From the NCBI GenBank assembly GCA_016756695.1, contig CP066701.1, positions 2,872,001 to 2,936,000 of the forward strand: 64,000 bases of DNA. Direction: 5' to 3'. The position numbers and the translations under genes were made by a program. A model generated the notes under the pieces. It had not been told where the DNA came from. It made no database searches and worked only from the letters and a program-made list of their open reading frames with translations. How positions within the stretch are numbered: position 1 is the stretch's first letter; each line of letters opens with the position of its first letter. Source of the DNA: Heyndrickxia sporothermodurans. Lineage in GTDB: Bacteria > Bacillota > Bacilli > Bacillales > Bacillaceae_C. Shown piece by piece: positions 36,690 to 45,888 of this stretch.

Positions 36690-37721
36690 ATGAGAACAAA
36701 AATAGCAATTAATGGATTTGGACGAATTGGTCGAATGGTATTTCGAAAAGCGATAGTAGAAAAAGATTTAGAGATAGTGGCTATTAATGCAAGTTATCCT
36801 GCTGAAACATTAGCGCATTTGATTAAATATGACACTACGCATGGAAAATTCGATGTAGATATTCTTTCAACCGATAATGAATTAATTGTTAATGGACATC
36901 GTATCCAATTACTTAACCAACGAAATCCAGTAGAACTTCCGTGGGAAAAACTTAATATAGATATCGTCATTGAAGCAACCGGAAAATTTAATGCAAGAGA
37001 TAAAGCAGCTCAACATTTGCAAGCAGGTGCAAAAAAGGTCATTTTAACAGCCCCGGGCAAAAACGAGGATGTTACGATTGTGATGGGAGTAAATGAAAGC
37101 GCATTAAATATTGAAGAACACGATATTATTTCAAATGCGTCATGTACAACCAATTGTTTAGCGCCAGTTGTTAAAGTATTACATGAGCAATTCGGAATTG
37201 AAAATGGATTAATGACAACTGTTCATGCCTATACAAATGACCAAAAGAATATTGATAATCCACATAAAGACTTACGCCGCGCCCGCGCATGTGCGCAATC
37301 AATTATACCTACTACGACTGGTGCAGCGAAAGCTTTAGCATTGGTGTTACCTGAGCTAAAAGGAAAATTACACGGAATGGCATTAAGAGTACCTACACCA
37401 AATGTATCTCTTGTTGATTTAGTCGTAGATTTAAAGAAAGAAGTAACAGTAGAAGAAGTAAATAATGCTTTTATTACTGCTTCAACAGGATCGTTACAAG
37501 GGGTATTAGATTTCACGACAGAACCGCTTGTTTCTGTTGACTTTAATACAAATCCACACTCCGCAATCATTGACGGTTTATCAACGATCGTTATGGAAGG
37601 GAAAAAAGTAAAAGTCCTTGCATGGTATGATAACGAATGGGGCTACTCCTGCCGTGTCGTTGATTTAACAAAATATGTAGCTAAAGAATTAAATAATAAG
37701 TCAAAAGTGAAAATAAGTTAA
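36690..37721 (+). CDS. gapB: Glyceraldehyde-3-phosphate dehydrogenase, gluconeogenic GapB
   Basis: A 343-residue GAPDH. INGFGRIGR is the dinucleotide loop, SNASCTTNC holds the catalytic cysteine, and HAYTNDQ the histidine region follows. The residues after the second strand (INASYPAETLAHL) lack the acidic Asp typical of NAD-specific GapA, matching the NADP-preferring gluconeogenic GapB. The speD gene downstream is also the B. subtilis order. ATG 36690 aligns with the B. subtilis start; TTG 36687 is an alternative. The CcpN site at the promoter agrees with the assignment. Confidence 0.95.
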   Translation: MRTKIAINGFGRIGRMVFRKAIVEKDLEIVAINASYPAETLAHLIKYDTTHGKFDVDILSTDNELIVNGHRIQLLNQRNPVELPWEKLNIDIVIEATGKFNARDKAAQHLQAGAKKVILTAPGKNEDVTIVMGVNESALNIEEHDIISNASCTTNCLAPVVKVLHEQFGIENGLMTTVHAYTNDQKNIDNPHKDLRRARACAQSIIPTTTGAAKALALVLPELKGKLHGMALRVPTPNVSLVDLVVDLKKEVTVEEVNNAFITASTGSLQGVLDFTTEPLVSVDFNTNPHSAIIDGLSTIVMEGKKVKVLAWYDNEWGYSCRVVDLTKYVAKELNNKSKVKIS

Positions 37722-37723
37722 AT

Positions 37724-37757
37724 AAAAAAACTTGCTGAATTTACAGCAAGTTTTTTT
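37724..37757 (+). terminator. Terminator of gapB
   Basis: Perfect 14-bp stem AAAAAAACTTGCTG with CAGCAAGTTTTTTT and a six-base loop. Confidence 0.9.
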
Positions 37758-37800
37758 ACATATATGATTCTCAAATTAATTGAGAAATTTAAAATGATTA

Positions 37801-37829
37801 TTGCAAAAAGAATTTAAACAAAGTATACT
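37801..37829 (+). promoter_or_regulatory. Promoter of speD
   Basis: TTGCAA (37801-37806), 17-base spacer, TATACT (37824-37829). The start near 37836 gives speD its own leader of about 140 nt, independent of gapB. Confidence 0.62.
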
Positions 37830-37835
37830 ATTTTT

Positions 37836-37978
37836 CGTGATGTTGAAAATTTAATATTTGTGGCTACTTAAAGGGTTAGGACCTCTTTGGACTAACTTTC
37901 CCCCGTGGTAGTTACATAGTGAAACAGATCATATGTTTATTAACCACAAAAAATATTAAGTTTAAGGGGGAAACGATC
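37836..37978 (+). ncRNA. Candidate cis-regulatory leader RNA of speD
   Basis: Three pairings can be read. GGCTAC (37862-37867) pairs with GTAGTT (37908-37913). AAAGGGT (37870-37876) pairs with ACCTCTTT (one bulge), competing with GTTAG (37875-37879) / CTAAC (37892-37896). TTTCCCCC (37897-37904) is exactly complementary to GGGGGAAA (37966-37973), which contains the speD ribosome site. The arrangement suggests switching between a masked and an open site. I do not recognise a named riboswitch class here. Confidence 0.4.
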
Positions 37979-38338
37979 ATGGAAACAATGGGTCGTCATG
38001 TAATATCCGAATTATGGGGTTGCGATTTTGAAAAATTAAATAATATGGATTTTATTGAAAAGACGTTTGTAGAGGCAGCTTTAAAATCAGGTGCTGAAAT
38101 TCGAGAAGTGGCATTTCATAAATTTGCCCCACAAGGTGTTAGTGGTGTAGTCATAATTTCTGAATCCCATTTAACAATCCACAGCTTTCCTGAACATGGA
38201 TATGCTAGTATTGATGTGTACACATGCGGTAATTTAGATCCAAATATTGCCGCTAACTATATAGCTGAAAGCCTAAATGCCCAAAAACGAGAAACAATGG
38301 AACTTCCTCGTGGCATGGGTAAGGTGCAAGTAAAATAA
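37979..38338 (+). CDS. speD: S-adenosylmethionine decarboxylase proenzyme
   Basis: A 119-residue class 1B proenzyme (SpeH type) providing decarboxylated SAM for spermidine synthesis. It self-cleaves at the Glu-Ser bond in [15 protein letters not shown] (about residues 60-74), the serine becoming the pyruvoyl cofactor; the cysteine of DVYTCG acts as proton donor. ATG 37979 follows AAGGGGG. Length fits the family. It has its own promoter and a leader able to pair with the ribosome site; terminator downstream. Confidence 0.95.
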   Translation: METMGRHVISELWGCDFEKLNNMDFIEKTFVEAALKSGAEIREVAFHKFAPQGVSGVVIISESHLTIHSFPEHGYASIDVYTCGNLDPNIAANYIAESLNAQKRETMELPRGMGKVQVK

Positions 38339-38389
38339 GTAAAAGTAAACGCATGAATAGTAAAATAAAATAGTACAAAATAGCAAAGT

Positions 38390-38429
38390 AAACGAGGTGT
38401 ATGTCCGTTCATCATACACCTCGTTTTTT
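38390..38429 (+). terminator. Terminator of speD
   Basis: Perfect 14-bp stem AAACGAGGTGTATG with CATACACCTCGTTT, 9-base loop, T6. Confidence 0.9.
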
Positions 38430-38492
38430 CTTGTGATTTTCATCAATTTTCTATATCATGAAAGTAATAAAGCTATGAACGGAGCTGATGAA

Positions 38493-38948
38493 ATGAAATG
38501 TCCATCATGTTCACATAACGGGACTCGTGTAGTTGATTCACGTCCAATTGACGAAGGACGTTCGATTCGCAGAAGGCGTGAATGTGAATTATGTACCTTT
38601 CGTTTTACTACTTTTGAAAAAGTAGAAGAGACCCCACTAATTGTTGTTAAGAAAGAAGGGGTAAGGGAAGAATTCAGCAGGGAAAAAATATTGCGCGGTC
38701 TTATTAGAGCTTGTGAAAAAAGACCAGTAACTCTTGCGGAATTAGAAAAAATAACTTTAGATATTGAAAAGCATTTAAGAAATTTGGGGCATTCTGAAAT
38801 TAATTCAGATTTGATTGGTGAATTAGTTATGGACAAGCTAGCTAAAGTGGATGAAGTGGCATATGTCAGATTTGCATCTGTCTATCGACAATTTAAAGAT
38901 ATAAATGTTTTTTTAGAAGAATTAAAGGAATTAATTAAAAAAGAATAA
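38493..38948 (+). CDS. nrdR: Transcriptional repressor NrdR
   Basis: A 151-residue zinc-ribbon/ATP-cone repressor of ribonucleotide reductase genes. The zinc ribbon has CPSC (residues 3-6) and CELC with RRRRECE nearby (about 27-34); the ATP cone (about 49-139) binds ATP and dATP. ATG 38493 has GGAG 8 bases upstream; earlier in-frame codons would run through the speD terminator. No ribonucleotide reductase genes are in the window. It precedes dnaB-dnaI, the usual Bacillus order. Confidence 0.95.
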   Translation: MKCPSCSHNGTRVVDSRPIDEGRSIRRRRECELCTFRFTTFEKVEETPLIVVKKEGVREEFSREKILRGLIRACEKRPVTLAELEKITLDIEKHLRNLGHSEINSDLIGELVMDKLAKVDEVAYVRFASVYRQFKDINVFLEELKELIKKE

Positions 38949-38949
38949 A

Positions 38950-39059
38950 GGCAAGGCGAACTTTCCTTGCCAAAAAAAAGGCAAGGCGAACTTTCCTTGC
39001 CAAAAAGAGGCAAGGCGAACTTTCCTTGCCAAAAAGAGGCAAGGCGAACTTTCCTTGCC
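38950..39059. repeat. Four tandem hairpin repeats between nrdR and dnaB
   Basis: Four identical 22-base units, GGCAAGG-CGAACTTT-CCTTGCC, at 38950-38971, 38980-39001, 39009-39030 and 39038-39059, separated by A-rich spacers of 8, 7 and 7 bases. Each forms a 7-bp stem with an 8-base loop. Read on the minus strand, units 2-4 are followed by a T-tract, so they look like intrinsic terminators for antisense transcription; on the plus strand they have no T-tract. A degenerate remnant (CCTTGCCTAACAAGG) follows near 39069. Confidence 0.95.
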
Positions 39060-39133
39060 AAATAAAATCCTTGCCTAACAAGGCTAGAGCACTTGGCTAG
39101 TCTTTTGCTTTTTCTTATAAGGAAGTGTAAACC

Positions 39134-40516
39134 ATGCATCAAATGTGGAGTGAGGTTCAACCTGTAGATCGGTATCAAGTGTCATTAAACGGTATTTTGC
39201 ACGAATATGATCGGAAAGTAATATCGTTGTTATATCAGCCGCTTATTGGAACAAACTGTTACAGTCTGTACACAACACTTTGGAATGAAGTGGAAGATAA
39301 TCGATTATTATCTGATGAGTGGACCCATTATCATTTAATGAATTTTTTATCGTTAAATTTAAGAGAAATTTATGAAGCTCGTTTAAAACTAGAAGGAATT
39401 GGTTTATTAAAAACGTACGTTAAACAAGTTGGAGAGGATCGAAAGTTTATCTATGAACTGCAACCACCGTTATCTCCTGAACAATTTTTCACGGATGGGA
39501 TGCTGAATGTTTTTTTATACCGCCAATTAGGTCGTACACATTTTTTAAGATTAAAAAATTTATTTGCTGATCAAATGGTTGATAAACAGGAATATAAAGA
39601 AATTACTCGGACATTTCAAGAAGTGTATACAACTAGTGGAGATAATTTATTCCAAGATTCAGATGCTAACGATGCAAGTAAAATAGGAATGGACGAACAA
39701 TTTATTTCTAGGTCTTCCACTAGTAAGATAAATATAGAAAACACCGACTTTGATTTTGAATTATTAATGGCGGGACTGAATGAGCTTATCATTCCAAAGA
39801 GTGCGATCACGAAACAGGTGAAAGCTGCTATCACTAACCTATCGTTTTTGTACAATATAAATGCTTTGGAAATGAAAAATTTATTGTTAAGTGCACTTAA
39901 CGCAGAACAAGAGATTGATATTGAACAACTTCGAAAAGGGGCAAGAGATTGGTACCAATTAGAACATTCCCAACAATTACCTAAGCTTGTTGACCGATTA
40001 CAACCCGTCCTCTACCGATCCAATATTGAGGAGACGAATACTCAGGAAGAAAAGTTGATTGTTTACTTAGAAACGATTTCACCAAGACAGCTTTTAATCG
40101 ATATTTCTGATGGCAGTGAACCATCGAAATCCGATTTACAAGCGATAGAAGAGATCATGTTTCAACAACAACTTCCGCCGGGCGTCATAAATGTGCTCAT
40201 TCAATATGTAATGCTTAAAACAGACATGAAACTTACTAAAAATTATTTAGAGAAGATTGCTTCCCACTGGTCAAGGAAAAAAGTGAAAACGGTCAAAGAA
40301 GCAATGGAATTGGCTAAAAATGAGCATAAACAATACCAGCAGTGGGCTGATAATAAAAATGACCGAAAAGAAAAACGGAAAAAACCGATACGTACGGAAA
40401 AAATTCCTGATTGGTTTAATGAAAAGGAGGATAAACCGGTAAATCAAGAGAATTCAGAGGATTTTAACGAAAAACTAAAACGGCTTGAAATGATAAAGCA
40501 ACAATATAAAAAATAG
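39134..40516 (+). CDS. dnaB: Replication initiation and membrane attachment protein DnaB
   Basis: A 460-residue homologue of B. subtilis DnaB, which with DnaD and DnaI loads the replicative helicase at oriC and restart sites (it is not the helicase). The N-terminal winged-helix DDBH1 region (about 1-130) and the later DDBH2-type region (about 310-400, with the YMLLKTDMKLTKNYLEKIASHW-like helix) can be recognised. The C-terminus is highly charged. AAGGAAG precedes the ATG. Its stop lies in the ribosome site of dnaI, so the two are coupled. Confidence 0.92.
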   Translation: MHQMWSEVQPVDRYQVSLNGILHEYDRKVISLLYQPLIGTNCYSLYTTLWNEVEDNRLLSDEWTHYHLMNFLSLNLREIYEARLKLEGIGLLKTYVKQVGEDRKFIYELQPPLSPEQFFTDGMLNVFLYRQLGRTHFLRLKNLFADQMVDKQEYKEITRTFQEVYTTSGDNLFQDSDANDASKIGMDEQFISRSSTSKINIENTDFDFELLMAGLNELIIPKSAITKQVKAAITNLSFLYNINALEMKNLLLSALNAEQEIDIEQLRKGARDWYQLEHSQQLPKLVDRLQPVLYRSNIEETNTQEEKLIVYLETISPRQLLIDISDGSEPSKSDLQAIEEIMFQQQLPPGVINVLIQYVMLKTDMKLTKNYLEKIASHWSRKKVKTVKEAMELAKNEHKQYQQWADNKNDRKEKRKKPIRTEKIPDWFNEKEDKPVNQENSEDFNEKLKRLEMIKQQYKK

Positions 40517-40528
40517 GAGGTGAATCGA

Positions 40529-41470
40529 ATGGAAAAAATCAATGATACATTAAAAAAATTGTCTATGCGAACAAATTTTAAACAGAGATATGAAGAAGAA
40601 AGAAATGAGATTTTAAAAAATGAAGATGTTCGCAAATTTCTATTGGAAAATGAAGGGCGAATTACAAGTTCAATGATTAATAATAGTTTAATGAAATTGT
40701 ATGAATTTATTTCTCAATCGAAAAATTGTCAAAAATGCCAAAGCTTAGATCAATGTATAAATATGATGCAAGGTTATGAACCTGAACTTATTTTAACCGG
40801 AAACTCCATTGATATAACGTACCGGCCTTGTCATCGGAAAGTTTATCATGATGAAAGAAAGAAAACCGAAAAATTAATTCAAAGCATCTATGTTCCTAAA
40901 GATATTTTAAAAGCTCGAATCGCTGACTTTGATTTTAATGCGAACACCCCGGGTAGAGCGATCGCGTTTGAATATGCAGAAAAGTTCGCTAGGGAATATG
41001 AACCGGGAAATAATATGAAGGGTTTATATTTATTTGGCAGCTTTGGGGTTGGGAAATCGTATTTATTAGCTGCTATTGCTAACCATTTAGCGGAAACGAA
41101 ACAAATTTCTTCACTCATAGTCTATGTGCCGGAGTTTTTCAGAGAAATGAAACAATCGCTTGGGGATCATACTGTAAATGAAAAAATGGAAATGGTAAAA
41201 AAATCACCTATCCTTATGCTTGATGATATTGGGGCGGAAGTTATGTCAAGCTGGACTCGAGATGAAATATTAGGGTCTATTTTACAATTTCGTATGCAAG
41301 AAAATTTACCAACATTCTTTTCATCGAATTTTGATTTTGATGCTTTACTGCACCATCTTACTTATTCACAGCGCGGAGAAGAGGAGAAAATGAAAGCGGC
41401 ACGAATTATGGAGCGGATTAAATATCTTTCTACGCCTGTACGTATCGATGGACCGAATCGGCGACACTAG
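40529..41470 (+). CDS. dnaI: Primosomal protein DnaI, helicase loader
   Basis: A 313-residue AAA+ ATPase that loads the DnaC helicase. The N-terminal domain has zinc-binding cysteines (CQKCQSLDQC, YRPCH) about residues 70-110. The ATPase has Walker A GSFGVGKSYLLA (about 170-181), Walker B LMLDDIGAE and a sensor region FFSSNFDF. ATG 40529 has AGGAGG 8 bases upstream and is preferred to GTG 40520, which lies on the ribosome site. Second gene of the dnaB-dnaI operon. Confidence 0.95.
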   Translation: MEKINDTLKKLSMRTNFKQRYEEERNEILKNEDVRKFLLENEGRITSSMINNSLMKLYEFISQSKNCQKCQSLDQCINMMQGYEPELILTGNSIDITYRPCHRKVYHDERKKTEKLIQSIYVPKDILKARIADFDFNANTPGRAIAFEYAEKFAREYEPGNNMKGLYLFGSFGVGKSYLLAAIANHLAETKQISSLIVYVPEFFREMKQSLGDHTVNEKMEMVKKSPILMLDDIGAEVMSSWTRDEILGSILQFRMQENLPTFFSSNFDFDALLHHLTYSQRGEEEKMKAARIMERIKYLSTPVRIDGPNRRH

Positions 41471-41563
41471 AAAACAACCCTTTTTATTCATACCATACTT
41501 CTAAATTGTCCAAGCAATCCATATATATATAACATGGATAATTCCATGTCAGGGGGGATATGC

Positions 41564-42421
41564 TTGGATTTTATTTTTAAAGATTTGGAAGATGCAATTT
41601 GGCTTCATGAATATTTTATTAAAAGAAATAAGGCGGTTTGGTTTCACGAAACGACTTTTCAAAATCAAAAACAATATTTTATAACAATTGACGTCAAATT
41701 AATTTCGATTACTGATATACAAGAGGGAATTATACAATTTATTGTATTGAAAAAACGATTAGATTGGGTTCGTGATATTCTAGATGAGTATTTTTATTAT
41801 AAAGAGGAGTCAGAGCAGAATAATATCCTTGATATCGTTATTGAAATGTTCAATGGTGAACGTAAGGAATTAACTAATATCACAGGTGTTATTAATGATG
41901 AAGAAATGATACAGAAGGCTATTTTTCCTTTGTTGGAACAACATGAATCGGTTTCATTCGATTCGCTGCTTAAATTTAGATTAAAAGCCTACTTCGAACG
42001 ATTGATCCAATACGTTGAGATGGCAATTGATGAATATAAAATGGAACAAGAATATCAAGTATTTGTTCAAACGTTAAGGGATTATTTAGAGAAACGAGAA
42101 CCGAAAATAAAAATTGTAAGAATTTATTTTGAAGGTTACGGGAAATTTTTTGATGAGCATTTTAAAGAAATTACGAAGAAAGAAATAGCCGAATTAATGG
42201 ATCGAAGATTGTTAACTAACCATCCTATTTATATTGATTCTGTTACCATCGCACCGTTATTATCCATTGCGCCAACGAAGATTTATGTATATATTGATTC
42301 GGAGGAAAATGGCTTAATTCGTACAATCCAAAATATATTCGAAGAAAGAGTAATCCTTTTAAAAAAGGAGCATTTTGCGAAAGATAAGCAGCTTGTAATG
42401 AAAAATATGATTAATCGGTAA
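41564..42421 (+). CDS. ytxC: Sporulation-associated protein YtxC
   Basis: A 285-residue protein of the YtxC family, conserved between dnaI and thrS in spore formers and so linked to sporulation; no catalytic motif is visible. It is mostly alpha-helical and charged, without a signal peptide. I chose TTG 41564 (MDFIFKDLED), with GGGGGG 6 bases upstream; ATG 41534 has no ribosome site. Function unknown. Confidence 0.82.
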   Translation: MDFIFKDLEDAIWLHEYFIKRNKAVWFHETTFQNQKQYFITIDVKLISITDIQEGIIQFIVLKKRLDWVRDILDEYFYYKEESEQNNILDIVIEMFNGERKELTNITGVINDEEMIQKAIFPLLEQHESVSFDSLLKFRLKAYFERLIQYVEMAIDEYKMEQEYQVFVQTLRDYLEKREPKIKIVRIYFEGYGKFFDEHFKEITKKEIAELMDRRLLTNHPIYIDSVTIAPLLSIAPTKIYVYIDSEENGLIRTIQNIFEERVILLKKEHFAKDKQLVMKNMINR

Positions 42422-42429
42422 TATCACTC

Positions 42430-42458
42430 TTGATTTTCTCTTGTGAACCGTCTATAAT
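42430..42458 (+). promoter_or_regulatory. Promoter of the thrS T-box unit
   Basis: TTGATT (42430-42435), 17-base spacer, consensus TATAAT (42453-42458). Start near 42465. Confidence 0.65.
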
Positions 42459-42464
42459 AACGTA

Positions 42465-42746
42465 CATATTAGTAAAGTACGAATTGGTACTAGTAAATAG
42501 TTTAAATGTAATGATGAGGACAACAGTATTCCTTTACGGTTCCCAGAGAGGAAAGATTTGGTGAAACTTTCCAACACGAAATGAGTACTTACCACCTCTA
42601 AACTTCAACTGCGAAAGAGCATTCTATTAGTAGTTGACGGAACCATTCCGTTAAAAATGATCCGAAGTCATATCATATTTCTGATATGTAAACTAGGGTG
42701 GAACCACGTGTATATAGCTCGTCCCTTTCCAGGGACGAGTTTTTTA
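42465..42746 (+). ncRNA. T-box riboswitch controlling thrS
   Basis: The canonical T-box sequence AGGGTGGAACCACG lies at 42695-42708. It is followed by a terminator, stem CTCGTCCCT / AGGGACGAG with T6 (42717-42746). The antiterminator bulge TGGA would pair with a tRNA ending UCCA. Upstream is a long Stem I region with a likely specifier ACC (threonine) about 42591-42593, in the context CTTACCACC. It induces thrS when uncharged threonine tRNA accumulates. The specifier choice is inferred. It fills most of the 361-bp gap. Confidence 0.93.
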
Positions 42747-42782
42747 TTTGTATAATTTTTTAACAAAAGGAGTGTAAAAAAC

Positions 42783-44708
42783 ATGTCTGACATGATTAAG
42801 ATGACTTTTCCAGATGGTGCTGTTAAGGAGTTTCCATCCGGAACAACAACTGAAGATATTGCAGCATCCATTAGTCCAGGGTTAAAGAAAAAAGCAATTG
42901 CCGGGAAAGTAAATGAAAAATTAATTGATTTTCGTACTCCAATTACCGTTGATGGATCAATTGAAATAGTCACACCAGACCATAAAGATGCTCTAGAGGT
43001 GCTTCGCCACAGTACTGCCCATTTAATGGCACAAGCTGTAAGAAGAATATTCGGACATGTTAAATTAGGTGTTGGACCTGTTATTGAAGATGGTTTCTTC
43101 TATGATATGGACCTTGAAGTGTCTATTACCCCAGAAGATCTACAAAAAATAGAAAAAGAAATGAAGAAAATTATTAGTGAAAATCTCGAAATCGTTCGTA
43201 AAGAAGTTACTCGCGATGAAGCGAAAGAACTGTTTGCGGGTGACAAATATAAGCAGGAATTAATCGACGCGATACCTGCAGATGAGAAAGTAACAATCTA
43301 TGAGCAAGGTGAATTCTTTGATCTTTGTCGTGGGGTTCACGTTCCATCGACAGGAAAAATTAAGGAATTTAAACTGCTAAGCATTGCTGGTGCTTACTGG
43401 CGCGGAAATAGCGATAATAAGATGCTCCAACGTGTATATGGAACAGCCTTCTTTAAGAAAGAAGATTTAGAACAACATTTAAAATTTTTAGAAGAAGCAA
43501 AAGAAAGAGATCACCGTAAAATCGGAAAAGAATTAAATTTATTTACGACTTCCCAAAAGGTTGGACAAGGTCTTCCACTATGGATGCCAAAAGGTGCAAC
43601 CATTCGTCGGACTGTTGAACGTTATATCGTCGACAAGGAAGAGCGTCTAGGTTATGATCATGTATACACACCAATTATGGGCAGTGTCGATTTATATAAA
43701 ACAAGCGGTCACTGGGATCATTACCAAGAGGACATGTTCCCGGTTATGGAAATGGACAATGAACAATTAGTGCTTCGTCCAATGAACTGCCCTCATCATA
43801 TGATGATATATAAAAACGGCATTCATAGTTATCGCGAATTGCCAATTCGTATTGCGGAGCTAGGTACGATGCACCGTTATGAAATGTCAGGAGCACTTTC
43901 AGGATTACAGCGTGTTCGTGGAATGACATTGAATGATGCACATATTTTTGTTCGTCCTGATCAAATCAAAGAGGAATTCCAACGGGTAGTTGAATTAATT
44001 ATTGCCGTATATAAAGACTTTGATATTACAGATTATTCATTCCGCCTATCGTATCGTGATCCTGAAGATAAAGAAAAATACTTCGATGATGATGAAATGT
44101 GGAACAAAGCCCAAAGTATGCTTAAAGAGGCTATGGATGGTTTAGGACTAGAATATTTTGAAGCAGATGGAGAAGCAGCTTTTTACGGACCTAAATTGGA
44201 TGTACAAGTGCGGACAGCATTAGGTAAAGATGAAACACTTTCAACTGTTCAGCTTGATTTCTTATTGCCGGAGCGCTTTGACTTAACATATGTTGGTGAA
44301 GATGGAAAGCCGCACCGCCCGGTTGTTATTCACCGTGGAGTTGTATCAACAATGGAACGTTTTGTAGCCTACTTAATTGAGGAGTACAAAGGTGCGTTTC
44401 CAACTTGGTTAGCTCCGATACAAGCGGTTGTTATTCCTGTTTCACCGGATGTTCACTTTGATTATGCGAAACAAGTGGAAGAAAAGCTTCGTTCTGAAGG
44501 ATTTAGAGTTGAGTTAGACTCGCGAAATGAAAAAATTGGTTACAAAATTCGTGAGCATCAAATGCAAAAAATTCCTTATATGCTTGTTGTGGGAGATAAT
44601 GAAGTAAGTGAAAACGCAGTCAACGTACGTAGATACGGTGAACAGAAATCAGAAACAATTCCTTTCGAACAATTTATTGCTCATTTGAAAAATGAAGTAG
44701 TGAAATAA
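42783..44708 (+). CDS. thrS: Threonine-tRNA ligase
   Basis: A 641-residue class II synthetase. Domains: TGS (1-64), editing domain with HSTAHLMAQ and HxxxH-type residues (about 78-240), catalytic core (about 245-535) with zinc-binding MNCPHHMM and [11 protein letters not shown], and anticodon-binding domain (about 540-641). Length is normal. AAGGAGTG precedes the ATG. Controlled by the T-box immediately upstream. Confidence 0.97.
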   Translation: MSDMIKMTFPDGAVKEFPSGTTTEDIAASISPGLKKKAIAGKVNEKLIDFRTPITVDGSIEIVTPDHKDALEVLRHSTAHLMAQAVRRIFGHVKLGVGPVIEDGFFYDMDLEVSITPEDLQKIEKEMKKIISENLEIVRKEVTRDEAKELFAGDKYKQELIDAIPADEKVTIYEQGEFFDLCRGVHVPSTGKIKEFKLLSIAGAYWRGNSDNKMLQRVYGTAFFKKEDLEQHLKFLEEAKERDHRKIGKELNLFTTSQKVGQGLPLWMPKGATIRRTVERYIVDKEERLGYDHVYTPIMGSVDLYKTSGHWDHYQEDMFPVMEMDNEQLVLRPMNCPHHMMIYKNGIHSYRELPIRIAELGTMHRYEMSGALSGLQRVRGMTLNDAHIFVRPDQIKEEFQRVVELIIAVYKDFDITDYSFRLSYRDPEDKEKYFDDDEMWNKAQSMLKEAMDGLGLEYFEADGEAAFYGPKLDVQVRTALGKDETLSTVQLDFLLPERFDLTYVGEDGKPHRPVVIHRGVVSTMERFVAYLIEEYKGAFPTWLAPIQAVVIPVSPDVHFDYAKQVEEKLRSEGFRVELDSRNEKIGYKIREHQMQKIPYMLVVGDNEVSENAVNVRRYGEQKSETIPFEQFIAHLKNEVVK

Positions 44709-44791
44709 ATTTCAAAAAAATGTTGCGGAAGAAATAAGATTTTGATAATATAAATGATGTTGCAAAAAGAAATCGTAATAATTATAAGCCA

Positions 44792-44821
44792 TTGACATCA
44801 AATTGCGATGTATGATATATT
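44792..44821 (+). promoter_or_regulatory. Promoter of the infC-rpmI-rplT operon
   Basis: TTGACA (44792-44797), 18-base spacer, TATATT (44816-44821). The leader begins near 44828. The 84 bp after thrS hold no clear terminator. Confidence 0.6.
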
Positions 44822-44827
44822 ATCTAA

Positions 44828-45121
44828 GGTAAATTGAATATTAGTTTGAGGAAAAGAAGAAGCACCCGCTTCTCGCCTGATTGACGCAAGATTGCAGTTG
44901 GCAGGTTTCGAAATTCATCACATTCTTAACTATTCATGTGAATGTAAAGTGCGGGTTCTTTTTAAGTCCCGTACTTTTTTAATGCTTGTGAAACCGATGT
45001 TAACTAAAAATTGTGTTCAAAACGGTATGTCGGCTTAATTCTTCACCCAAATGATGTATTCTATTAATAGCGATCGGCTTAAAGCCGGGTCTGTGCAAAA
45101 AAACCTTGGAGGTGGCTAATT
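44828..45121 (+). ncRNA. L20-type leader RNA of infC-rpmI-rplT
   Basis: A terminator stem AAAGTGCGGG (44946-44955) / CCCGTACTTT (44968-44977) with T6 lies mid-leader. Its left arm can alternatively pair with AAGCACCCGC (44860-44869), giving GCGGGTTCTT (44951-44960) nine of ten pairs, an antiterminator. This is the layout of the B. subtilis infC leader, where ribosomal protein L20 promotes premature termination. A second hairpin CGGCTT / AAGCCG lies at 45075-45087 near the ribosome site. Confidence 0.78.
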
Positions 45122-45637
45122 ATTAGCAAAGATATGATGGTTAACGATGGCATTCGTGCTCGAGAAGTTCGTCTTATTGGTCAAAATGGCGAGCAGCTAG
45201 GTGTTAAATCTCGAAATGAAGCAATTGAGATCGCATCACGAGTGAATCTTGATCTTGTACTTGTTGCTCCAAATGCAAAACCACCAGTAGCCAAAATTAT
45301 GGACTATGGGAAATATCGATTTGAACAACAAAAGAAAGATAAAGAAGCACGTAAAAATCAAAAAGTTATCAACTTAAAAGAGGTTCGATTGAGCCCAACG
45401 ATTGATGAACATGACTTTAATACAAAGCTTCGCAATGCCCGTAAGTTTCTCGAAAAGGGCGATAAAGTAAAAGCTTCTATTCGTTTTAAAGGTCGTGCAA
45501 TTACACATAAAGAAATCGGTCAAAAAGTTCTTGATCGTTTCGCAAAGGAATGTGAAGACCTAGGTACGATTGAATCGAAACCAAAAATGGACGGTCGAAG
45601 TATGTTCTTAGTATTAGCACCAAAAACTGAAAAGTAA
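45122..45637 (+). CDS. infC: Translation initiation factor IF-3 (AUU start)
   Basis: A 171-residue IF-3, which prevents premature 50S joining and proofreads initiation. I place the start at the rare codon ATT 45122 (ATT AGC AAA GAT ATG), 9 bases after GGAGG, because B. subtilis infC uses AUU; the later ATG 45134 has poorer spacing and loses ISKD. N-domain (about 1-80) with [13 protein letters not shown]-like sequence and [11 protein letters not shown]-domain with [14 protein letters not shown] and [10 protein letters not shown]. The AUU start allows IF-3 autoregulation. Confidence 0.93.
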   Translation: MSKDMMVNDGIRAREVRLIGQNGEQLGVKSRNEAIEIASRVNLDLVLVAPNAKPPVAKIMDYGKYRFEQQKKDKEARKNQKVINLKEVRLSPTIDEHDFNTKLRNARKFLEKGDKVKASIRFKGRAITHKEIGQKVLDRFAKECEDLGTIESKPKMDGRSMFLVLAPKTEK

Positions 45638-45659
45638 TGTCTGAAGGAGGAAATATCCT

Positions 45660-45860
45660 ATGCCAAAAATGAAAACTCACCGCGGCTCAGCAAAGCGTTT
45701 CAAAAGAACAGGTTCAGGTAAATTAAAACGTTCTCATGCTTACAGAAGCCATATGTTTGCTAATAAAACAGTTAAACAAAAACGTAAGCTTCGTAAAGCA
45801 ACACTTGTTTCTAAAGGTGATTTTAAACGTATTCGTCATATGCTTGACAATCTTAAGTAA
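45660..45860 (+). CDS. rpmI: 50S ribosomal protein L35
   Basis: A 66-residue basic protein with the L35 signature [15 protein letters not shown] and a [14 protein letters not shown] end. GGAGG precedes the ATG. It lies 22 bp after infC and 28 bp before rplT, in the universal infC-rpmI-rplT order. Confidence 0.97.
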   Translation: MPKMKTHRGSAKRFKRTGSGKLKRSHAYRSHMFANKTVKQKRKLRKATLVSKGDFKRIRHMLDNLK

Positions 45861-45888
45861 TGAGCGATTTATATAGGAGGGAAATAAT

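Noticed and set aside
38397-38492. A longer nrdR starting at 38397.
   Set aside because: It would begin inside the speD terminator and put a hydrophobic leader before the zinc ribbon.
38950-39059. The four regularly spaced repeats look at first like a short CRISPR array.
   Set aside because: Spacers are only 7-8 bases and nearly identical, the repeat is a simple hairpin and no cas gene is present.
38882-39178. A minus-strand frame with repeated residues over the tandem hairpins.
   Set aside because: The repetition only reflects the DNA repeat; there is no ribosome site and the frame overlaps nrdR and dnaB.
45134-45136. ATG start for infC.
   Set aside because: The ribosome site spacing and the B. 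subtilis AUU precedent favour ATT 45122.
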